Part shown: positions 1 through 5,479 of the stretch, one piece after another
How positions within the stretch are numbered: the stretch's first letter is position 1
How the letters are laid out: each line of letters starts with the position of its first letter
DNA from: an uncultured Elusimicrobia bacterium
Lineage (GTDB): Bacteria > Elusimicrobiota > Elusimicrobia > Elusimicrobiales > Elusimicrobiaceae
NCBI GenBank assembly: GCA_945483375.1
Contig: CALYRQ010000074.1
Location: 1 to 5,479 of the forward strand
DNA: 5,479 nucleotides
Direction: 5' to 3'
Program-made: the position numbers and the translations under genes
Notes under the pieces: model-generated
The model's input: only the letters and a program-made list of their open reading frames with translations
What the model was told of the DNA's origin: nothing
Databases searched by the model: none

Positions 1-2622
1 TTTCATTAGTTCTTCCAGCGTTACGTGCATGCGGTAGCGCCAGTAATGGCGCGGATTGGCGGGAATGTTGATGCGTTCCCCGTCCGCATCCGGTGCGCGC
101 AGTTGTTCGTCCATGCTCGTCCAGTCTTGGAACGACAGCAAAGCCAGCATGGACGGGCTCGCTAAATGCAGGCGGACAATGTCTTCGCAGATTTTTCCGT
201 TTGCGTCCGCCGGGGCTTTACCCTCACGCCCTAAAACGGTGTTGTAGAATTTTTGCGTTAGTTCGGGCGATTCTTTCCACCAGCCGCGTACGACAGACAT
301 GTCGTGCGTGGACGGCGTGGCGACGGACAAATACGGATAGGTGCGCGTATCGGCAAATGTTTCGCCCGGTCGTTTGGGCATGCGTTCAATTTCCAGACTG
401 AGCATTTGCAGGGCGCGCATGACTTCGGGCACCGAGTCGGGTATCATTCCCAGGTCTTCGGCACAGCACAACAGCCGCGTGCTTTGGATGAGCGCGGGCA
501 GTTTTTTAAGGGCTTCGCGTTTCCAAAACTCGTTGTGACGGCGGAAGAAATAATCGTTATATAACCGGGTGAACGCTTCTTTTTCCGACGCGGAAAGCGC
601 GGTAAACGCACCGTCCGACAGCGCGGAAATGCGCGGATGAAACTTGTTCGCGTCCGTGCGGTCCGGCACAAAAAGCACATTGGAAGCCAGGGCAAATAAG
701 CCTTGTTTCAAACGGCGCGTTTTATCGTCTGTGCCGGCCAGCGCGGTTTCAATTTTACGCTGGGTATCGTATTCCGGCCGCAGGGCAAATAAGCCGTTTC
801 CGGCGGGCGTTAAAAAGCGTTGTTTGGTTTCTATTATCAAGTCACCGAATTTTTCCGCCAGGTATGTTTCGGAAATATACGGTTTTAACAATTCGTCCCT
901 AAACGTCAGTCCGTAGCGTTGGATTTCCTCCCGGTCCATGGGTAATGCCGGCGTAAACTGGCCTAACAGCCCTTCTACGCTGTGGAACGGAATCTCCCAA
1001 ATGCGGAAGAACCCGAGTACGTGGTCAATGCGGTACGCGTCAAAATAGCGCGCCATGTGCGTGAAGCGGCGTGTCCACCAGCGGTATCCGTCTTTTGCCA
1101 TGATGTCCCAGTTATACGTGGGAAATCCCCAGTTTTGCCCGGCGGCGGAGAAATCATCCGGCGGCGCGCCCGCCTGCGCGTTTAAATTAAACAGATTCGG
1201 TTCCGTCCAGGCTTCCACACTGTGGGGGGAAACGCCTATCGGAATATCTCCTTTTAGGATAACGCCTTTTTCGCGTGCGCGCCGCGTGGCTTTTAACAAC
1301 TGCGTATGCAGAATAAATTGCACGTAATACCAAAAGCGAACTTCCGGCGCGTCGGGCGATGCGGGCGCGGTAAATTGCTTGAGGTCCTGCGGCGAAAACC
1401 GGGCGTGTTCCGGCCATGTCGTAAAGTCGGCCGTTTGGTAGCGGTCCCGCAATACGCAGAACATAGCGTAGGCGGGCAGCCAGTGGGCGTTTTCCCAAAA
1501 AAAGTTTTTAAATTCCGCCGAAGCGAGCGTTTGCGCGCCCTCTCGTTTGAACGCTTCGCGTAATCGTTTTGATTTTAAACGGGCGGCGGCTTCGTAATCA
1601 ATTTGTTCCAGCGCGTTTATTCTTTTGCGTTCCGTTTCAAACTGCTGTTCCGCTTTTTTATCAAGCGGCGGCAGTTGGCGCGCGTCCGCATACAGCGGGT
1701 GAAACGCATAGACCGATACGGCGTTATAAGGGTAAGAATCGCGCCAGGTGTGTGTGAGCGTGGTATCGTTAATCGGCAGAATTTGAATGACTTTTTGGCC
1801 CGTTTGCGCGGCCCAGTCGGTCAGTTTTTCAAGGTCGCCGAAATCGCCCGCACCCCAGCCGTCCTGTGAGCGCAGGGAAAATACGGGCAGTACCACGCCG
1901 GCGGCGCGGAACGGCGTTTTCCAGTCAAACGCGGGGCGTAAATCGTCTTTTATCCACACGTCGCCCGCGGCCAGGGGGGGAACGTCTAAAATGCGGTTGG
2001 GGCCGCTTTCCCAACAGACTGTGCCGTTGTTGCTTTTTACGATAAATTTATATTCAAACGGAAAGCGCAGCTGGTCGGCGTTTAGCGCAAGGTTCCATTC
2101 GTTGTATTCGCCTTCCGTTAGAGGGATTGCCTTGGCCGGGTTCCACCCGCCCAGCGTTTCCGGCGCGCCGCAGATGAGTAACGTTTCTCCCGGTTCCGGG
2201 CGGGCTGTTTGCGCGCGTAAAATAACGGTACGGTCAAACATCGGAAGCGTTTTGTGAACGTGTTTGCGCGGACGGAATACGTCCGTAAAGGCGGAAGAAT
2301 ACAGCCAGGATTCGGCCGGCAGGTCGCGCCAGCTGTCATATAAAAAATAATGTGCGGCGGCGGGATTGATTTCCAGCGTGCGCGGTACGGCCTGCCATTC
2401 GCGGCGCAGGGTGCTTCGGCCGGAGCGGACCTCGTAGTGATAATGTACCGTAAGCGGTGTTTTTAAAAGCAGTTGGATTTCACCCCGCCACGTTTGGCCG
2501 TCCTGCGTAGCCAATGGGATATTTATCTTGCGTTCGTTGGTACCCGCTCCGGCTCGGTACAGAACGGCGTGGAGCGTTTCGCCCCAGGCCGTTTTATAGG
2601 AAAGTTGAAAAGTCAGCTTCAT
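1..2622 (-). CDS. malQ: 4-alpha-glucanotransferase, DPE2-type (GH77 with N-terminal CBM20-like modules), 3' end cut by window
   Basis: The reading frame is open from the ATG at 2622 to position 1 (874 codons, no stop), so only a short C-terminus is missing. Seen: a divergent CBM20-like module at about residues 1-105, and a clear CBM20 at about 132-216 with the LGGW motif (W160) and CWESGPNR (W204), matching the two starch-binding tryptophans of that family. GH77 starts near 240 (GWGAGDFGDL, then ILPIND, SYPYN, GDIPIGV). Catalytic residues by motif are the nucleophile D533 in RIDH, acid/base E722 in AEDLG and D774 in STHD. D533 and E722 are 189 residues apart, against about 47 in classical amylomaltases, so an insertion of about 140 residues splits the domain as in plant DPE2. 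Family knowledge: cytosolic disproportionation, moving glucose from maltose to a glycan acceptor. No signal peptide is visible. It is the second gene of an operon with the permease. Acceptor and exact substrate are inferred. Confidence 0.95.
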   Translation of the reverse strand, partial: MKLTFQLSYKTAWGETLHAVLYRAGAGTNERKINIPLATQDGQTWRGEIQLLLKTPLTVHYHYEVRSGRSTLRREWQAVPRTLEINPAAAHYFLYDSWRDLPAESWLYSSAFTDVFRPRKHVHKTLPMFDRTVILRAQTARPEPGETLLICGAPETLGGWNPAKAIPLTEGEYNEWNLALNADQLRFPFEYKFIVKSNNGTVCWESGPNRILDVPPLAAGDVWIKDDLRPAFDWKTPFRAAGVVLPVFSLRSQDGWGAGDFGDLEKLTDWAAQTGQKVIQILPINDTTLTHTWRDSYPYNAVSVYAFHPLYADARQLPPLDKKAEQQFETERKRINALEQIDYEAAARLKSKRLREAFKREGAQTLASAEFKNFFWENAHWLPAYAMFCVLRDRYQTADFTTWPEHARFSPQDLKQFTAPASPDAPEVRFWYYVQFILHTQLLKATRRAREKGVILKGDIPIGVSPHSVEAWTEPNLFNLNAQAGAPPDDFSAAGQNWGFPTYNWDIMAKDGYRWWTRRFTHMARYFDAYRIDHVLGFFRIWEIPFHSVEGLLGQFTPALPMDREEIQRYGLTFRDELLKPYISETYLAEKFGDLIIETKQRFLTPAGNGLFALRPEYDTQRKIETALAGTDDKTRRLKQGLFALASNVLFVPDRTDANKFHPRISALSDGAFTALSASEKEAFTRLYNDYFFRRHNEFWKREALKKLPALIQSTRLLCCAEDLGMIPDSVPEVMRALQMLSLEIERMPKRPGETFADTRTYPYLSVATPSTHDMSVVRGWWKESPELTQKFYNTVLGREGKAPADANGKICEDIVRLHLASPSMLALLSFQDWTSMDEQLRAPDADGERINIPANPRHYWRYRMHVTLEELMK

Positions 2623-2624
2623 AA

Positions 2625-3953
2625 TTACTCCCGGGCGGCGGTTTTATGGTCGCGCACCCACAGCGTAAACGCGGCGGCGATAAACAGGCTGATTCCGCCC
2701 ACGCCTACGGCGGCGATGGCGCTGGAACCAAGCACATGTTTCATTAGCGGCCCGAAGAACAGGTTTATGCAAATTTGCGGAATGACGATAAAGAAGTTAA
2801 ACACGCCCATATAAAAGCCCATTTTTTCGGCGGGCAGCGCGTTGGAGAGCATGGCATAGGGCATGGATAAAATACTGCTCCACGCAACGCCGATGCACAC
2901 CATGGGGAAGATGAGCCCCGTTTTGGTAAATTCTACGCCAAAAAGCGTAAGGCCCAACGAGCCGAGCCCGATGCCGCCGATGGTCAAGCAAGCGATATGA
3001 ATGGCTTTGGCGGAAAATTTGGTGGTCAGCCACAGAAGCGCAAACGCGAACACGAACGCCACGCCGTTGTAAATGCCGAAGCAGGAGCTGCCCCAGTTGG
3101 CGGCGGTTTCGTAAGCGGCTGTGCCGGGCGCGGCGTGGAACACGGCGGAGGCGATGCCGGGCGTAAAATAGACCCACATAACCATAAACGCGGCCCAGGT
3201 GAAGAATTGTACGACGGCCAGGCGGCGCATGGTGGAAGGCATGGTGATAAAAGCCTGTCCCATTTCTTTAAGCGTTTTAAGCGGGCTCACAGGTTGTTTT
3301 TTTAAGCGGTTAAATTCTTCCATGTCGGCGGGAGGATATTCGGGCGTGGTTTTAACGGTGGCCAAAATGGCAACAATCAGCACGGCTGCGCCGATGTAAA
3401 ACGAGTATTTGACCGTGTTGGGAATATGGCCTAAAGGGGCTTCTGTGCTGACGCCCAGAGCGGTTAAAATCTGCGGCAGGAACGACGCGATTACCGCGCC
3501 CGCGCCAATCATAACGCTTTGCATGGCATAGCCGGTTTTGCGCTGGGGTTCAGGCAGTAAGTCGCCCACGAACGCGCGGAAAGGTTCCATGCTGACGTTG
3601 ACGGAAGTATCCAAAATCCACAGGGCGATGACTGCCATCCAAATGGCCGACGCCTGCGGCATTAAAATAAGCGCAATCATGGCGAAAATGGCTCCGCCTA
3701 AGAAGTACGGGCGTCTGCGGCCGAGGCGGCACCAGGTGCGGTCGCTGTAATAACCGACAAGCGGCTGAACCAAGAGCCCCGTAACGGGTGCGGCCAGCCA
3801 TAAGAGGGGGATTTGGTCCTCGCGGGCGCCCAGGCGCGAGTAAATCGCGCTCATGTTGCCCATTTGCAGCGCCCAGCCGAACTGGATGCCGAAAAAGCCT
3901 AAACACATGTACATAATTTGTAAAAACGTCTTGGGAGGTCTTTGGGTTGTCAT
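2625..3953 (-). CDS. MFS sugar transporter, SLC45/sucrose-maltose symporter-like
   Basis: The 442-residue inner-membrane permease has about 12 hydrophobic helices: roughly 10-32, 48-67, 83-98, 104-120, 140-165, 182-200, 243-265, 290-310, 317-338, 345-365, 380-400 and 412-432. A hydrophilic central loop (about 201-240) joins the two halves. The loop between helices 2 and 3 carries the MFS signature as GYYSDRTWCRLGRRRP (residues 67-82), in the form typical of plant sucrose transporters, animal SLC45 and bacterial MalY-type maltose transporters. AWSSILSMPYAML (357-369) is also characteristic of that group. Family role: proton-coupled uptake of a disaccharide. The malQ gene 2 bases downstream makes maltose or a short maltodextrin the likeliest substrate, but sequence alone does not separate maltose from sucrose. 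Start chosen at the ATG at 3953, preceded by GAGGA and an extended -10 promoter. No gene symbol is given because specificity is unproven. Confidence 0.93.
   Translation of the reverse strand: MTTQRPPKTFLQIMYMCLGFFGIQFGWALQMGNMSAIYSRLGAREDQIPLLWLAAPVTGLLVQPLVGYYSDRTWCRLGRRRPYFLGGAIFAMIALILMPQASAIWMAVIALWILDTSVNVSMEPFRAFVGDLLPEPQRKTGYAMQSVMIGAGAVIASFLPQILTALGVSTEAPLGHIPNTVKYSFYIGAAVLIVAILATVKTTPEYPPADMEEFNRLKKQPVSPLKTLKEMGQAFITMPSTMRRLAVVQFFTWAAFMVMWVYFTPGIASAVFHAAPGTAAYETAANWGSSCFGIYNGVAFVFAFALLWLTTKFSAKAIHIACLTIGGIGLGSLGLTLFGVEFTKTGLIFPMVCIGVAWSSILSMPYAMLSNALPAEKMGFYMGVFNFFIVIPQICINLFFGPLMKHVLGSSAIAAVGVGGISLFIAAAFTLWVRDHKTAARE
2628..2632 (-). promoter_or_regulatory. Ribosome binding site of malQ, inside the end of the permease gene
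   Basis: GGGAG on the minus strand lies 5 bases before the ATG at 2622. It is formed by the last two sense codons (CGG GAG) of the permease gene. The permease TAA stop (2627-2625) sits between this site and the malQ start, so terminating ribosomes are placed directly on the malQ initiation region. This fixes the malQ start and suggests translational coupling. Confidence 0.8.
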
Positions 3954-3956
3954 AGT

Positions 3957-3961
3957 TCCTC
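3957..3961 (-). promoter_or_regulatory. Ribosome binding site of the MFS permease gene
   Basis: GAGGA on the minus strand ends 3 bases before the ATG at 3953. The spacing is short but usable, and no competing in-frame start lies nearby, so it supports the chosen start. Confidence 0.65.
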
Positions 3962-3989
3962 TTTGTTGCGCAAGATGATACTACTTTCC

Positions 3990-3998
3990 ATTATAACA
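3990..3998 (-). promoter_or_regulatory. Extended -10 promoter of the permease-malQ operon
   Basis: On the minus strand, TGT (3998-3996) is followed directly by TATAAT (3995-3990), a full-consensus extended -10 element. The expected transcription start is near 3983, giving a leader of about 30 bases before the permease ATG. The upstream spacer is A/T-rich (AAATAAAAATA). At 17-bp spacing the -35 position reads GCCTCG, which is not a -35 match; that is typical when the TGn extension compensates. Assignment is by motif and position only. Confidence 0.7.
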
Positions 3999-4028
3999 CT
4001 ATTTTTATTTGGCGAGGCTGTGGTGTTT

Positions 4029-4034
4029 TATATT
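4029..4034 (+). promoter_or_regulatory. Candidate -10 element for the sigma factor gene
   Basis: TATATT matches the -10 consensus at 5 of 6 positions and lies 36-45 bases before the two candidate ATG starts. The only -35-like sequence, TTTGGC at 4008-4013, is poorly spaced (15 bp). No better plus-strand promoter is visible between the divergent genes. This is a weak call. A promoter of this gene could also use a non-standard -10, given the unusual region 2.4 of the encoded sigma factor. Confidence 0.3.
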
Positions 4035-4079
4035 AAAACGGGCTGGAGCGAAAACGTAAAGTTTGATATCATGTTATAT

Positions 4080-5237
4080 ATGGAAAACGAGTCTTTAGAC
4101 AGTGTAAACGAGTATTTTAGACATTTGGGCAAAATCACGAAAGAGATGGACCGTGAAGAAACCGCCCGTTTGTGGAAACTCGCCAAAGAAGGCGATCAGG
4201 ACGCTAAGAACCAAATCATGGAAATGAATTTGCGGTTGGTCATTCCGACGGCAAAGCGTTTCCTGCGCCCCGGCATGGAACTGATGGACTTAATCGAAGA
4301 GGGCAACCTCGGCCTCCTGCAAGCCATTGATAAATTTGAGCCGGAAAAAGGCTACCGTTTTTCCACCTACGCCGTTTATTGGATTGAACAATATATTCGC
4401 AAATACATTGAAGAGCAGTCTGGCTCAATTAAAATTCCGTCGCACGCTTGGGGCAATTTAAAAAAATGGTTCCGCGCGTGGAACGAACTGAAAGAATCGA
4501 ACGGGCGCGATCCGTCTTTAAACGAAATGGCGAAAGAGTTGAACCTTTCCGCGCGGCAGGTAAAGTCTATCATGGATACGTTAAGCGCGGCCAAAGGGGT
4601 GGATTCGCTGGCTTCCTTGGTGCACGACGAAGACGAAACCACGCTGGAAGATTTAATCAGCGACGACGGAAAAGGCAATCCGCACGATGTGTTCGTCAAA
4701 AACGAAAACCAGCAAAGCCTCAAAAAAAGCATGGAAGATTTAAACGACCGCGACCGCCAGATTTTAATCATGCGCTACGGTTTGGATGACAATGAACCCA
4801 AGACGCTCGGCGAAGTGGCTGAAATTTTAGGCTTGTCGCGCGAACGTGTGCGCCAAATTGAAGAACGCGCCATCGGTACGTTGCGCCGCGAAGCGTTAAA
4901 AGCGGGTATTTTGGAACTGTCCACCGTCGATTTCCGCACGCGCAAACTGCACTTCGCCATGCGCCCGCGCGTGAAAACCAACATCTTGGGCGAAGCTGAA
5001 GGCAAGAGCTTTTTGGACAAGCTGTTAAAACAAACGCGCGAAGCGTTCGGCGCTCCTGGCAAACCCAAATCCGCCGCTAAAAAAACGAAGGCGAAAACCA
5101 AAACGGAAAAATCTTCCGCCAAAAAAACGGCTGCTAAAAAAGCCGTTTCCAAGCCGGCGGCGAAGCCTACGGCCAAATCCGCGAAGAAAACCGCTAAAAA
5201 AACTATTAAAAAATCGGCGCCCAAAAAAGCAAACTGA
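4080..5237 (+). CDS. Sigma-70 family RNA polymerase sigma factor with Lys/Ala-rich C-terminal tail
   Basis: The 385-residue protein directs core RNA polymerase to promoters. Domain order: region 1.2 at about 7-45 (DSVNEYFRHLGKI); region 2 at about 46-120, with NLRLVIPTAKRF, DLIEEGNLGLLQAIDKFEPEKGYRFSTYA and YWIEQYIRKYI; region 3 at about 121-200, including the finger-like LEDLISDD; region 4 at about 215-272, with the helix-turn-helix LGEVAEILGLSRERVRQIE. Region 1.1 and the large non-conserved insert of primary RpoD are absent, so it resembles a compact group 1/2 sigma. After a linker (275-325) comes a 58-residue tail with 23 lysines and one acidic residue. Start: ATG at 4080; the in-frame ATG at 4071 is equally possible, and neither has a clear ribosome site. 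A TTG at 3942 would add a hydrophobic segment and run over the divergent promoter, so it is rejected. Whether this is the housekeeping or an alternative sigma is not decidable here. Confidence 0.93.
   Translation: MENESLDSVNEYFRHLGKITKEMDREETARLWKLAKEGDQDAKNQIMEMNLRLVIPTAKRFLRPGMELMDLIEEGNLGLLQAIDKFEPEKGYRFSTYAVYWIEQYIRKYIEEQSGSIKIPSHAWGNLKKWFRAWNELKESNGRDPSLNEMAKELNLSARQVKSIMDTLSAAKGVDSLASLVHDEDETTLEDLISDDGKGNPHDVFVKNENQQSLKKSMEDLNDRDRQILIMRYGLDDNEPKTLGEVAEILGLSRERVRQIEERAIGTLRREALKAGILELSTVDFRTRKLHFAMRPRVKTNILGEAEGKSFLDKLLKQTREAFGAPGKPKSAAKKTKAKTKTEKSSAKKTAAKKAVSKPAAKPTAKSAKKTAKKTIKKSAPKKAN
5061..5234 (+). other. Histone H1-like Lys/Ala tail of the sigma factor (coding low-complexity segment)
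   Basis: Residues 328-385 are almost entirely Lys, Ala, Thr, Ser and Pro, in irregular KK-spaced units such as AAKKT, SAKKT, TAKKT and IKKSAPKK. There are 23 Lys and a single Glu. Such tails are known in histone H1, chlamydial Hc1/Hc2, actinobacterial HU and AlgP, where they bind DNA non-specifically. The repeat units vary in sequence and in codon use, so this is not a simple recent DNA tandem repeat. DNA binding here is an inference from composition. Confidence 0.85.
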
Positions 5238-5242
5238 TTTAC

Positions 5243-5316
5243 GCCCCCGTAGCTCAATTGGATAGAGCGATTCCGTCCTAAGGAAGAGGTTGCGAGTTCA
5301 ACTCCCGCCGGGGGTA
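5243..5316 (+). tRNA. tRNA-Arg (anticodon CCU), reads AGG
   Basis: The 74-base cloverleaf fits by hand. The acceptor GCCCCCG pairs with CGGGGGT (one G-U), the D stem is GCTC/GAGC with GG at 5260-5261, the anticodon loop is GTCCTAA with CCT at 5277-5279, and the T loop is TTCAACT. Arginine identity is supported by A20 in the D loop (5262), C35 in the anticodon and the discriminator A73 (5316). CCA is not encoded; the next bases are TAA. Two irregularities: A52-C62 in the T stem and A27-G43 at the top of the anticodon stem do not pair, and position 32 is G rather than the usual pyrimidine. The gene starts 5 bases after the sigma factor stop, so both are probably on one transcript. Confidence 0.93.
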
Positions 5317-5320
5317 TAAC

Positions 5321-5351
5321 ATAAAATCCGCGTTTTTTGCGCGGATTTTAT
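5321..5351 (+). terminator. Rho-independent-type terminator after the tRNA
   Basis: A perfect 12-bp inverted repeat (ATAAAATCCGCG at 5321-5332 with CGCGGATTTTAT at 5340-5351) encloses a 7-base loop, TTTTTTG. T-rich sequence (TTTTAT-TTTATG) runs through and beyond the right arm. It begins 4 bases after the tRNA and would end the sigma factor-tRNA transcript. The A-rich left flank means it could also work for a minus-strand transcript entering from the right. Confidence 0.85.
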
Positions 5352-5357
5352 TTTATG

Positions 5358-5393
5358 TCCCGGAAAACAGCAACTGCTTGCTGTTAGTCGGGA
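5358..5393. repeat. Imperfect hairpin downstream of the terminator
   Basis: An 8-bp stem, AACAGCAA (5366-5373) with TTGCTGTT (5378-5385), closes a CTGC loop. After a 3x3 internal bulge an outer 5-bp stem forms from TCCCG (5358-5362) and CGGGA (5389-5393). There is no T tract, so it is unlikely to be a terminator. Function unknown; it may be part of a dispersed repeat or an RNA element. Confidence 0.6.
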
Positions 5394-5479
5394 GTTGAAA
5401 GGCGGAGCGATGTTTTTGTTTGAGGTGCGAGCCATACCGGCGAGCTCCGAAAGGCAAAAACCGCGAGCCCGGCCTGCAG
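5394..5479. other. Unassigned repeat-like right edge
   Basis: No recognisable gene. CGAGC occurs three times (5428, 5441, 5464), and GTTTTTG (5412-5418) is mirrored by CAAAAAC (5455-5461). A plus-strand frame from ATG 5410 (MFLFEVRAIPASSERQK...) stays open to the edge. A minus-strand frame is open for 31 codons from the edge to a TAA at 5386-5384, its end reading WLAPQTKTSLRLSTPD. Both are too short to choose between, and either could be chance. The stretch may be a dispersed repeat or the end of a gene lying outside the window. Confidence 0.4.

Noticed and set aside
1787..2257. Plus-strand open frame of 156 residues
   Set aside because: Antisense to the CBM20 and early GH77 part of malQ, with low-complexity Ser/Arg/Pro composition, no recognisable domain and no ribosome site.
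1..2622. Possible break in malQ, because no single long frame was evident at first sight
   Set aside because: Translation of the minus strand from 2622 to 1 is uninterrupted for 874 codons with all catalytic motifs. Only the stop codon is outside the window.
2797..3177. Minus-strand open frame of 126 residues, very rich in Arg and His
   Set aside because: A frame-shifted reading of the permease gene, whose true frame shows continuous transmembrane helices and family motifs.
3942..4079. TTG start at 3942 for the sigma factor gene, with GGGAGG just upstream at 3933-3938
   Set aside because: The GGGAGG is the antisense of permease codons for its proline-lysine N-terminus. The added 46 residues form a hydrophobic helix foreign to sigma factors, and they would overlap the permease start and its promoter.
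5061..5234. Tandem DNA repeat or CRISPR-like array in the A-rich segment
   Set aside because: The units differ in length, sequence and codons, and are explained by a lysine/alanine coding tail. There are no constant repeats with unique spacers.
4775..5257. Minus-strand open frame of 160 residues that looks like a membrane protein
   Set aside because: It is antisense to the sigma gene. Its Phe/Ala/Leu-rich stretches are simply the complement of the AAA lysine and GCN alanine codons of the tail.
5317..5320. Search for an encoded CCA end on the tRNA
   Set aside because: The bases after discriminator A5316 are TAAC. CCA must be added after transcription, which is normal in many bacteria.

Overview
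The window is a compact bacterial segment with two divergent transcription units. It has short Shine-Dalgarno-preceded genes, almost no spacer DNA, a bacterial tRNA and a rho-independent-type terminator. Base composition is moderate, with GCG/CGC-rich codons alongside many TTA and AAA codons. The phylum cannot be fixed from the sequence alone. A plant DPE2-like glucanotransferase beside a SLC45/sucrose-transporter-like permease fits a Gram-negative-type carbohydrate user such as Elusimicrobiota, Bacteroidota or a relative; Elusimicrobiota is only a guess.

Left part (1-3953, minus strand): a two-gene alpha-glucan operon. A 12-helix MFS sugar transporter of the SLC45/SUT/MalY type (2625-3953) comes first. 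A large 4-alpha-glucanotransferase of the DPE2 architecture (1-2622) follows after only 2 bases; its last residues and stop codon lie beyond position 1. It has two N-terminal starch-binding-like modules and a GH77 domain split by an insertion. The pair suggests uptake of maltose or a similar disaccharide, followed by transfer of glucosyl units onto a glycan acceptor in the cytoplasm. A consensus extended -10 promoter (TGn-TATAAT) lies just upstream of the permease gene.

Right part (about 4030-5351, plus strand): a sigma-70-family sigma factor (4080-5237) lacking region 1.1 but carrying a lysine/alanine-rich, histone H1-like C-terminal tail. Five bases after its stop comes a tRNA-Arg(CCU), then a 12-bp stem terminator. 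Sigma factor and tRNA therefore look co-transcribed, with the tRNA forming the end of the sigma transcript.

The last ~120 bases (5358-5479) hold no recognisable gene. They contain an imperfect hairpin, an inverted 11-base copy of the tRNA T-loop region and short internal repeats, and look like the edge of a repeat or a gene continuing outside the window.

The items most worth a second look are the sigma factor with its basic tail and altered region 2.4, its tight coupling to a tRNA, and the repeat-like right edge. No CRISPR array, insertion sequence, phage gene or defence system was seen.
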